In this document: piece after piece, positions 25,957-33,578 of the stretch
Layout: each line of letters starts with the position of its first letter
How positions within the stretch are numbered: position 1 is the first letter of the stretch
Assembly (NCBI GenBank): GCA_945957605.1
Contig: CAMFLR010000003.1
Coordinates: 248,001-312,000, forward strand
DNA: 64,000 nt
Source: an uncultured Isosphaeraceae bacterium
GTDB lineage: Bacteria > Planctomycetota > Planctomycetia > Isosphaerales > Isosphaeraceae
Direction: 5' to 3'
The notes under the pieces: generated by a model
Databases searched by the model: none
Seen by the model: only the letters and a program-made list of their open reading frames with translations
What the model was told of the DNA's origin: nothing
Position numbers and translations under genes: made by a program

Positions 25957-26614
25957 GGGTATTCCTCTCGGAGGTCGCACTTTCGACGATCGGCAGATGC
26001 TCGATGTCGACTTCCTTGATCGGCTCGGGGGCTGGCGCGGCCGGCAGGTAGGCTTCGCGCGTTACCTTGGGCTCGAAAATGTCCTTGGGCGGACGGCCCT
26101 TGGTCATCGCCAGCACGTAGCCTGCGATCCAGCCATCGGAGTATGACTGGCGCCGCATCTCGCGGTTGACGTCGGCGATCGTCCAGCCGTCGCGCTCGTA
26201 GCGATAAAACGCGACCGCTGCGCCGGTGCGGCAGGTACCGCGGGCGCAATGGATGAGCACGGGACGGCGCGCTGGGTCGTCGCAAGCTTTGAGGACTTCG
26301 CGAAATTGCGCTTCATCGCCAAAACCGTCGCCCGGCATGGGGAGGTTCACAAAGTCGACGCCGAGGCTCTTGGCGGTTGATCGCTCGAAGGCGACGCCAG
26401 GCCCTTCGATCTGAAAGTTGACCACCGTTTTGATGCCGAACCGGCCGACCGCGTCGATGAGCTGGTTGCGGTTCAACTGGCCTGAGCGGTAGAGAATGCC
26501 CGGCTTGACCACGTCGAAGTGGTCCCATACCAGGCGGTTATGACTTGTTTCCCAGCTCAGCCATCCGGCCGTCGCCGCGGCGAGCAAACAGGCCGCCACG
26601 ATCACGTAGCGCAT
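25946..26614 (-). CDS. Membrane-anchored dual-specificity/tyrosine phosphatase-like protein
   Basis: About 222 residues from the ATG at 26614; the frame continues upstream to 26749 but without a coding look. N-terminal membrane helix 'MRYVIVAACLLAAATAGWL'. The phosphatase signature HCxxGxxR is present as 'HCARGTCRTGAAVA' (nucleophilic Cys and Arg intact), with the preceding 'LYRSGQLNRNQLIDAVGRFGIKTVVNF' typical of dual-specificity phosphatases. 'LPMPGDGFGDEAQF' may be the general-acid loop. The active domain should face the periplasm if the helix is a signal anchor, which hints at a lipid or polysaccharide phosphate substrate (compare lipid A or polyprenyl phosphates). It is first gene of the run with the GT-C-like protein. 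Confidence 0.8.
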   Translation of the reverse strand: MRYVIVAACLLAAATAGWLSWETSHNRLVWDHFDVVKPGILYRSGQLNRNQLIDAVGRFGIKTVVNFQIEGPGVAFERSTAKSLGVDFVNLPMPGDGFGDEAQFREVLKACDDPARRPVLIHCARGTCRTGAAVAFYRYERDGWTIADVNREMRRQSYSDGWIAGYVLAMTKGRPPKDIFEPKVTREAYLPAAPAPEPIKEVDIEHLPIVESATSERNTHVR

Positions 26615-26937
26615 TGTGGGGAATTCCGTTTCGCCCGGGAAGAATGAAGTTCGAGGTGCGTGCCGACCACGGCTTCCACGAATCCATTCGTGAAAACTGC
26701 CAAGGCGGATCGAACCTTGCCCGCCGCGCGATCGTAGGGGAGATTTCAAGGAGGGTCAACCCGAGTTCCTCGGCCCGGGACTGGCGGACGCATGGCTTGC
26801 CAAGTTGATGCAAGCAAGGCCGCCTGACCTCGACTGTTAGCTTGTCGGTCGTGCCTAATCGGATTACGATCTGCCAATGTCGCGTCAGGGCCGGTTGCGG
26901 CTTGTGCGCGACTCCCTCCAACCGAGGTCTCGACGCC
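26615..26937. other. Intergenic region between divergent genes
   Basis: A 323-base stretch between the phosphatase (minus) and the DsbD-like gene (plus). It should contain the promoters of both operons. The frames present are shadows without ribosome-binding sites or recognisable sequence. I see no strong hairpin or repeat. A GAGG about 10 bases before 26938 may serve the downstream gene. Confidence 0.4.
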
Positions 26938-29900
26938 ATGCCTTCTCTGCCCACCGCCCGACCCCTCCGCTTCCGGCTCGCCCTCATCGCCGCTGGCGCA
27001 TTAATTCTTGTAAGTGGTCTTCAGGCAATTGCTTACGCTGCCGATCCCAAGCCAAAGCTCAAGGACAGCCGGGCGGAGTCTCGGCCGACACAGGTCGAGG
27101 TGACGACCAAAATCGAGCCGAAGCAAGCCAAGCCAGGGCAAACGGTTACGCTCTCGGTCACGGCGAAGGTCGATTTCGGCTGGCATATTTACGCCTACAA
27201 TGAGAAGCAGCCCGACGACGGTCCGAAAGTCACTCAGTTCGATCTCTTCGACACCGACGGCCTGACCGCTCAGGGCAACTGGACCGCCGATCAACCGGCG
27301 ACCAAGAAAAAGGAACCAGCGTTCCCCGAACTGCCGTTCGTCGAATATCACGAAGGCGAGGTCACCTGGACCCGCAAGTTGCAGATTCCCGCCGACGCCG
27401 CGCCTGGGAAGAAATCGATCAAGGTGCAGGCGAGCTACCAGATCTGCTCCGACCAAAATTGCAGCTTCCCCGGCCGCTGGACCCTGGCAGCCGCTGAGTT
27501 TGAGGTGATTGGCGGTGGCGAGGCGAAGCCCAAGACCGATCTCAACGTCTCGCAGACAGCCGCCGAGGTAAAACAGCCGGCTCGCAAAGACACCCGGGCC
27601 GCCGCCAAACCGCCGGCCGTTACGCTGACGGCTCGCGTCGTCCCGGCCGAGGCACACGTTGGCGAAACAGTGCTCTATGAAGTGACCGCGAAGCTGACTG
27701 ATGGTTATCATATCTACAAGTATTCGAAGAAACCGGCGGATGACGGACCAAAGTTGACTGAGTTCGACTTTTTTGAAACTTCCAACCTCCAACCGCAAGG
27801 CGATTGGTATCCGCTCAAGGCTCCGGTCAAAAAGCACGAAGATGTATTCCCGAACATACCTTTCCTTGAATTTCATGAAGACGAGGTTACCTGGCGGCTG
27901 CCGCTGACGGTTCCCGAAGGAGCTGAGCTGGGTAAGAAGACGCTGCGAGCTCAGATCGGCTTCCAGATTTGCAACGACAAGAGCTGCAGCATCCCTGGAC
28001 AGTGGACGCTGCCCGACGTCGAGCTTGCTGTCGCGGCCGGCCCCGTTCGACCTGAGTTCGCGAAGGCTCCACCGATGCCCACCGAGCCCGGCGCTGCCGC
28101 AACGGCAACGCCCGAGAAGTCGGCACCCGCACCCAAGGAAGTAGTCGCAGCCACGCCGCCTTCGACTCCCGAGAAGACTCAGAGCGAAGTCGAAAAGGAA
28201 GCGGCCAAGGGTTTGATTCCGTTCCTGCTCGCCTGCATGGCGGGGGGTGTCGGTGCTTTGGTTATGCCCTGCGTCTGGCCAATGGTGCCGATTACCGTCA
28301 ACTTCTTCGTGAAGCAGGGACAGTCGGGCAAATCGACGACCGGCCTCGCTGTCGTTTACTGCCTATCGATCATCGGGATCTTCACGGCTGTTGGCGTGAT
28401 CTTCTCCGTCTTCTTCGGCGCGGCGTCGCTGTCGAAGCTCGCGAACAACTTCTGGGTGAATGCGTTCGTCGCGACGCTTTTCCTCGCATTTGGCCTGAGC
28501 TTGCTCGGTCTGTTCGAGATCCGACTCCCCAACTTCCTGCTCAACGTCTCGGCGCAGGGTGAAGGGAAGGGGGGACTCGTCGGCGTGATGTTCATGGCGC
28601 TCACGCTCACCATTACTTCGTTCACCTGCACGTTCCCGGTCGTGGGCGGGCTGCTTGTGATCGCGGCGAGTGGAAATTACTTCTATCCGATCATCGGCCT
28701 CGCGACGTTCGCCGCCGTTGTCGCCTTGCCGTTCTTCGTGCTCGCGCTATCGCCCGGCCTGCTCGCAAAGATGCCCAAGAGCGGCGACTGGATGAATTGC
28801 GTGAAGGTTGTGGGCGGCCTGGTGGAAATCGGCGCGGCGTTCAAGTTCATCAACACGGCGGAGACGGCGTTCGTCGTTCCCGCTGACGCCTGGATGAACG
28901 CGCAAGCAGTTTTGACGATCTGGATCGTGCTGGCAGCGGTTTGCGGTGTCTACCTTCTCGGCCTGTTCCGCACCGATCACGACCACGAGGCTGTGAAGGT
29001 CGGCCCGGGACGCATCGTCCTCGGCAGCGTATTTCTGTTCCTGGCGCTCTTCCTTTCGCCCGCACTTTTCGGCCGTCCGCCACAGAGCAAGCTCTGGTAC
29101 ATGGTGGTTGGCCTGCTGCCCGCCGATGCCGGTAGCCTCACCGCCAATGTTGCAAGTGGTGGAGGCGGCGGTGGCGAGTCGCACGAAACAGCCGCAACTT
29201 CGACCGATCCCCAACTTGCCCAGCGCGAGCAGAAGTCGTTCCACGGCGTAAGCTGGGGGATGAGCTACGAAGCGGCGGTTGAGGAAGCCAAGTCGAAGAA
29301 TATTCCCATTCTTATCGATTTCACAGGTGTGAATTGCGCGAACTGTCGCTTGATGGAGCAAGAGGTGCTCCCCAAGCCCGAGGTTGTTGACGTTCTCAAC
29401 AAATTCGTGCGTGTTCAACTTTACACTGATACGGTGCCGATCAAGTCGCTTACGGCCGAGCAACGCCTGGAACTCGCCGAGGCCAATCTCGATCGTGAGC
29501 TAAAACTCGCCAAGTCGGCTGCGAATCCATTCTATGTGATGCTCAGCCCCAACGAGGAAGTGTTGGGTGCCAAGGGCGATCGCATGTCGCCAACCGAGTT
29601 CATTTCGCACTTGAACTCCGGCCTCGATAAGTTCAAGGCGACCGCGGACAAGGACGCAAAGGCGGCGTCTAAAGATCCTCAAAAAGCGGAGCGCGAGCAG
29701 ACGGTATTCCACGGTATGACTTGGGGAATGAGCTACCAGGCAGCGATTGAGGAAGCCAGGATCAAAAAGATTCCGATTCTGATTAGCTTCGCGGGTATAA
29801 ACGATGCGAATGGTGCCGAAATGGAACAGACTGTTCTCTCGAAGCCCCGGTTGATTCCGATGCTCAATCAGTTCGTCCGGGTGCAGCTTTACACCGATCT

Positions 29901-30633
29901 CGTGCCGATTCGATCGATCGCGAACGATGAACGAGAAAAACTCGCCGAGGCCAATCTCGAACGTGAGCTGAAGCTCATTAAATCGGCAACAGTCCCATAC
30001 TTCGTCGTGCTGAGCCCAGATGAAGAGGTCCTGGTCGCGAAGGGCGAACGGATGTCGTCGGCCGAGTTCACGGCACAGTTGGAGTCTGGTCTCGAGAAGT
30101 TCAAGTTATCGACGAGCAAACGAATGAAGGTGGCCGCCGCCAAGGCTGTCGAATCGACGAAAGAATATCAACCATTGCTTCGTGCGCAGAAGTCATTCCA
30201 TGGCGTGAGTTGGGGGTTGAGCTACGAAGCGGGGGTTGAAGAGGCACGGGCCAAGAATCTTCCTCTCCTCGTCGCTTTCGTCGGTACGAACTGCACAAGC
30301 TGCCGCCAAATGGAGGCCGAGGTATTTCCCCGGCCCGAAGTGGTGCAGGCGCTCGGTCCGTTTGTGCGGGTCCAACTCCATACCGACTCGGTCCCCATCG
30401 ATTCACTCTCAGTCGATCAGCGCATCGCACTCGGGCGAGCGAATTCGGCCCGAGAGATGGGGCTCACCGAAACGGCAGCGACGCCCCACTTTGTGATTCT
30501 TAGCCCCGATGGAAGACTGCTCGGTTCCAAAGAGGGCCGGATGTCGGCGGAAGAAGTGGTCTCGTACCTGAAATCTGGACTCGAGAAATTAAAAGCATCT
30601 GGTGGTGTGGCGTCGAAAGTCTCCCAGCTCTGA
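26938..30633 (+). CDS. dsbD: DsbD-type thiol:disulfide interchange protein with two alpha and three thioredoxin domains
   Basis: About 1231 residues, twice the usual DsbD length (about 570). Signal sequence near residues 1-34. Two DsbD-alpha-like domains: about 40-180 (cysteines in 'YQICSDQNCSFPG') and about 218-365 ('FQICNDKSCSIPG'). Beta domain with eight helices at about 430-720, carrying 'MPCVWPMVPI' and 'SFTCTFPVVGG', the two cysteines that relay electrons. Three thioredoxin-like gamma domains follow: Cys800/Cys803 (CANC), residues 956-959 reading DANG with both cysteines lost, and Cys1119/Cys1122 (CTSC). DsbD carries reductant from cytoplasmic thioredoxin to periplasmic partners, including cytochrome c maturation. 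The gene stands alone on the plus strand, with a hairpin terminator. Confidence 0.93.
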   Translation: MPSLPTARPLRFRLALIAAGALILVSGLQAIAYAADPKPKLKDSRAESRPTQVEVTTKIEPKQAKPGQTVTLSVTAKVDFGWHIYAYNEKQPDDGPKVTQFDLFDTDGLTAQGNWTADQPATKKKEPAFPELPFVEYHEGEVTWTRKLQIPADAAPGKKSIKVQASYQICSDQNCSFPGRWTLAAAEFEVIGGGEAKPKTDLNVSQTAAEVKQPARKDTRAAAKPPAVTLTARVVPAEAHVGETVLYEVTAKLTDGYHIYKYSKKPADDGPKLTEFDFFETSNLQPQGDWYPLKAPVKKHEDVFPNIPFLEFHEDEVTWRLPLTVPEGAELGKKTLRAQIGFQICNDKSCSIPGQWTLPDVELAVAAGPVRPEFAKAPPMPTEPGAAATATPEKSAPAPKEVVAATPPSTPEKTQSEVEKEAAKGLIPFLLACMAGGVGALVMPCVWPMVPITVNFFVKQGQSGKSTTGLAVVYCLSIIGIFTAVGVIFSVFFGAASLSKLANNFWVNAFVATLFLAFGLSLLGLFEIRLPNFLLNVSAQGEGKGGLVGVMFMALTLTITSFTCTFPVVGGLLVIAASGNYFYPIIGLATFAAVVALPFFVLALSPGLLAKMPKSGDWMNCVKVVGGLVEIGAAFKFINTAETAFVVPADAWMNAQAVLTIWIVLAAVCGVYLLGLFRTDHDHEAVKVGPGRIVLGSVFLFLALFLSPALFGRPPQSKLWYMVVGLLPADAGSLTANVASGGGGGGESHETAATSTDPQLAQREQKSFHGVSWGMSYEAAVEEAKSKNIPILIDFTGVNCANCRLMEQEVLPKPEVVDVLNKFVRVQLYTDTVPIKSLTAEQRLELAEANLDRELKLAKSAANPFYVMLSPNEEVLGAKGDRMSPTEFISHLNSGLDKFKATADKDAKAASKDPQKAEREQTVFHGMTWGMSYQAAIEEARIKKIPILISFAGINDANGAEMEQTVLSKPRLIPMLNQFVRVQLYTDLVPIRSIANDEREKLAEANLERELKLIKSATVPYFVVLSPDEEVLVAKGERMSSAEFTAQLESGLEKFKLSTSKRMKVAAAKAVESTKEYQPLLRAQKSFHGVSWGLSYEAGVEEARAKNLPLLVAFVGTNCTSCRQMEAEVFPRPEVVQALGPFVRVQLHTDSVPIDSLSVDQRIALGRANSAREMGLTETAATPHFVILSPDGRLLGSKEGRMSAEEVVSYLKSGLEKLKASGGVASKVSQL

Positions 30634-30658
30634 ATGAGCGAGGGCGTTAAACCGTTGG

Positions 30659-30700
30659 GGCGAGCGAGTTCCTCGTGGGAATTCTCGCTCGCCTTGTTCG
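30659..30700. terminator. Hairpin terminator between convergent genes
   Basis: Stem GGCGAGCGAG at 30659-30668 with its complement CTCGCTCGCC at 30684-30693, then a T-rich TTGTTCGTTT. It follows the DsbD-like gene by 26 bases and stands right beside the end of the convergent sulfatase gene, so it may serve both directions. Confidence 0.75.
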
Positions 30701-30701
30701 T

Positions 30702-32237
30702 TTACTTGACGACCTTTTGTCCCGAAGCTTCCGGCGGCGTTTGATCGGGAACCTTCAACTCTTTCCGAAGCCGTGCCACTTCTGTTTTCAGCTCTGCAAC
30801 GGTCGCTGCGTTTTCCGGCGTAGCGATGACATTCTTGAGTTCGGCTGGATCGTTCTTGAGATCGAAAAGCTCCCAGTCGTTCACGTCTGCCGATTCAAAG
30901 CGCACGAGTTTGTAGCGATCGGTGATCACCCCATAATGCGGTCGCACGTGATGCGGCTGGGGATATTCGTAATACTGATAATAAAAGCTCTTGCGCCAGT
31001 CAGCAGGTGTCTCACCCTTGAGCAGCGGGATCAGGCTGGCCCCTTGAAAATCGGCCGGAATTGAGACGTTCGCGGCCTGAAGAAACGTCTCGGCGAAGTC
31101 GACATTTGAGACGAGTTCATTGCGAACTGCGCCCGCCTGTGCGACGCCCGGCCAGCGCACGAGCAATGGCGTCCGCACCGATTCTTCGAAGATCCACCGC
31201 TTGTCGAACCAGCCGTGTTCACCGAGGTAAAAACCCTGATCGGAGGCATAAACCACGATCGTGTTATCCGCGAGCTTGGCCTCATCGAGATACGCCAGAA
31301 TGCGACCGACGCTTTCATCGACCGCTTTCACGCAGCCGAGATAGTCGTGCATGTACCGCTGATATTTCCAGCGCACCGCGTCCTGACCGGTAAATTGAGC
31401 CTTTTTGTACAACTCGTTTCGCGGCTGGTAGTACGCGTTCCAGACTTTGAGCTGCTCGGGCGTCAAACGCGGGGGCGGCGTGAGCTTGATGTCCGTTGCT
31501 GTCATCGTCTTTGCGATCGTCATATCCTGGTCATGCTCGGCCTTGCCACGGCCGCTGTAGTCGTCGAAGAGCGTGGCCGGCTCGGTGTAAACGCGGTCCT
31601 TGTCGTGTCCAAGATGCCGAAGCGCAGGCGACCATTCACGATGAGGCGCCTTGTGCTGGCACATCAACAAAAACGGCTTCGATTGATCGCGATTCTTGAG
31701 CCAATCAATGCTGAAATCGGTGATCAAATCGGTCGTGTAGCCCTGGTGCTCGACGCGTTTGCCGTTGTGGATCATCGGCGGGTTGTAGTAGACACCCTGC
31801 CCGGGCAGGATGTGCCACTCGTCGAATCCCGCGGGAGTGCTCACAAGGTGCCATTTGCCGATGACAGCCGTTTGGTATCCCGCAGCCTTGAGCAACTTGG
31901 GAAACGTCGTCTGCGAGGCATCGAAGCGGCTATTCGTGTTGTTGTAAAAGCCGTTGAGATGTGAGTATTTGCCGGTGAGAATCGTCGCGCGGCTGGGTCC
32001 GCAAATTGAGTTAGTCACCAGGCAGCGATTGAACCGAACCCCTTCGCGGCCGATGCGGTCGATATTCGGCGTCTCGAGCAACTTGCGCGGATCGCCATAG
32101 GCGCTAATTGCTTGATAGGCGTGATCGTCGCTGAAGATGAAGACAATGTTCGGCGGCGACTTGGACTGTGCCGCGTGCGCATGACCATTCAGCAGCGCAA
32201 TCGCACTCATGGCGAACAAGAAATTGTGTCGACTCAT
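30702..32237 (-). CDS. Secreted type I sulfatase
   Basis: A 511-residue exported sulfatase. Signal peptide '[22 protein letters not shown]'. The metal-binding '[11 protein letters not shown]' (Asp37, Asp38) and the sulfatase signature C-x-P-S-R appear as '[15 protein letters not shown]' with Cys79, to be converted to formylglycine by a sulfatase-maturing enzyme elsewhere. Other typical stretches: 'GKWHL', '[35 protein letters not shown]'. Planctomycetes carry many such enzymes for sulfated polysaccharides. The exact polymer cannot be told. No maturase gene is seen nearby. Confidence 0.93.
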   Translation of the reverse strand: MSRHNFLFAMSAIALLNGHAHAAQSKSPPNIVFIFSDDHAYQAISAYGDPRKLLETPNIDRIGREGVRFNRCLVTNSICGPSRATILTGKYSHLNGFYNNTNSRFDASQTTFPKLLKAAGYQTAVIGKWHLVSTPAGFDEWHILPGQGVYYNPPMIHNGKRVEHQGYTTDLITDFSIDWLKNRDQSKPFLLMCQHKAPHREWSPALRHLGHDKDRVYTEPATLFDDYSGRGKAEHDQDMTIAKTMTATDIKLTPPPRLTPEQLKVWNAYYQPRNELYKKAQFTGQDAVRWKYQRYMHDYLGCVKAVDESVGRILAYLDEAKLADNTIVVYASDQGFYLGEHGWFDKRWIFEESVRTPLLVRWPGVAQAGAVRNELVSNVDFAETFLQAANVSIPADFQGASLIPLLKGETPADWRKSFYYQYYEYPQPHHVRPHYGVITDRYKLVRFESADVNDWELFDLKNDPAELKNVIATPENAATVAELKTEVARLRKELKVPDQTPPEASGQKVVK

Positions 32238-32308
32238 CGCGCATTCCCAGCGAAAGGAAAGAAACCACCGCTATGGTCTAACGCAGTGGCGTCTCGCTGG
32301 CAATGAGT

Positions 32309-33040
32309 TCAGATGTCCGTCTGCGGGTCGAACGATTGAAATCGCGCGGTGACGTTTTGGCCCGCGACGATGAGCGAGCCGAAGAGATCTTCGCGCGGCA
32401 TGAAGTCGATCATCGTCCAGCGCCCGGGTTCATCGGGATCGTCCACAACCCGCAAAAGTCCTGGCGGCGAATTCGGATGAACGCCAACATCAAAGCTTTC
32501 GAGCGAACGGGATAATCCCTGGCCCGTCGCCTTGATGAACGCCTCCTTACGCGTCCAAGTGCGGAAAAACCCAGGCAGCTTGACGTCGGCTTCAAGCTGA
32601 GCGAACGCCGCACATTCCGTTGGCGAGAAGAATCGCGTGACCAGGGCTTCGAAGTCGGTAATCTCGCGGACCTGTTCGATGTCGATGCCGAGCACGCGAT
32701 TTCGCGTCACGCCGATTGCGGCCATGTCGCCCGAGTGGCTCAAATTGAATTCGAGCGTCGAGGCCATTTCGTGGTGCAGAAACGGCTTCCCTTTGCCTCC
32801 GGCGTCAAAGCGAATTTCGGTGAGCGGTACGTTCAGGAATTGGCTGAGAATCGCGCGCAGACAGCTTCGACCGATGATGAATTGTCGGCGAGCAGGGAGC
32901 GAACGAAACCGCGCAGCCCGCTCGCGTTCTTGTGGGTTGAGCAGTTGCAACAAGCGATCCTGGACGATTGCCGGCTGTTCCAGCGAGATCGTCCAGACCG
33001 ACACTTCGTCATCGCCAAGTTGGCTCGGAAACTGACTCAA
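32309..33040 (-). CDS. Sfp-type 4'-phosphopantetheinyl transferase
   Basis: Activates carrier proteins by moving the phosphopantetheine arm of CoA to a Ser. 243 residues, the Sfp length. Motifs: 'GRSCLRAIL', 'GKGKPFLHHEMASTLEFNLSHSGDMAAIGV', the magnesium-binding 'GIDIEQV', and 'FFRTWTRKEAFIKATGQGL'. Its start overlaps the stop of the preceding CTCGC-protein gene by four bases. It is the last gene of the lipid-NRPS cluster, so its natural substrates are probably the free ACP (36191-36595) and the carrier domain in the condensation-thioesterase protein (33579-36119). Confidence 0.92.
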   Translation of the reverse strand: MSQFPSQLGDDEVSVWTISLEQPAIVQDRLLQLLNPQERERAARFRSLPARRQFIIGRSCLRAILSQFLNVPLTEIRFDAGGKGKPFLHHEMASTLEFNLSHSGDMAAIGVTRNRVLGIDIEQVREITDFEALVTRFFSPTECAAFAQLEADVKLPGFFRTWTRKEAFIKATGQGLSRSLESFDVGVHPNSPPGLLRVVDDPDEPGRWTMIDFMPREDLFGSLIVAGQNVTARFQSFDPQTDI

Positions 33041-33489
33041 TCCGATGCAAGCTCCGCAGAATGTTGCGAGAATTGGGCCTCGTAATTCTTCCTATCAAAG
33101 GTGAAAGTGCCCAATTCTGAATAATCCCAATTGCGATGAACCTGTTCGAATCTTGACCAAGTGACCACGCTCTCAGAAAACTCCATGTGGCACACAAAGT
33201 CCCAGCATCCCTCGCAACCGCAAGTACAAATCAAAATAGCAACTTTTTCATCATGCACAAAGATGCGTCGAGGTTCACCGAGAAAGTGGCGTGAAGGAAG
33301 AAGTGTTGTAGCGACCGAAAGGCTGAGATATTCGCCGGCGACCTCCGGCGAGCCCTCTGACTTAGCATAGGGCGACTCGATACGCTTCAAGATATCGATG
33401 AGTCTATTGCCGTCAATCAGAATGTCGGCGCCGCGGAATGGACCGGTTCCTTCCGTGCCTTCGATGATAAGAATCCTGAGTTCGTTCAT
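33037..33489 (-). CDS. Conserved-looking small protein with a CTCGCEGCW motif
   Basis: 150 residues. The stretch 'VAILICTCGCEGCWDFVCHMEF' holds five cysteines in a short span (CTCGCxGC), which could bind zinc or an iron-sulfur cluster. The C-terminal part 'VVTWSRFEQVHRNWDYSELGTFTFDRKNYEAQF' looks like a defined domain. I have seen similar hypothetical proteins but know no function. It sits inside the lipid-NRPS run between the condensation-thioesterase gene and the phosphopantetheinyl transferase gene and overlaps the latter by four bases, so co-expression is likely. It may be an unrelated passenger. Confidence 0.7.
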   Translation of the reverse strand: MNELRILIIEGTEGTGPFRGADILIDGNRLIDILKRIESPYAKSEGSPEVAGEYLSLSVATTLLPSRHFLGEPRRIFVHDEKVAILICTCGCEGCWDFVCHMEFSESVVTWSRFEQVHRNWDYSELGTFTFDRKNYEAQFSQHSAELASD

Positions 33490-33578
33490 TGGAGCAGAGA
33501 ACAGGGATCGCTCACCAAGTTCAAGACGCCAAAGGCTCAGCGATCAGCGCTTGTGGTCAGGCAAGCGTTACTTGATTA

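Noticed and set aside
26842-26937. Upstream extension of the DsbD-like frame
   Set aside because: The real start is the ATG at 26938, which opens a signal sequence. The residues before it look random.
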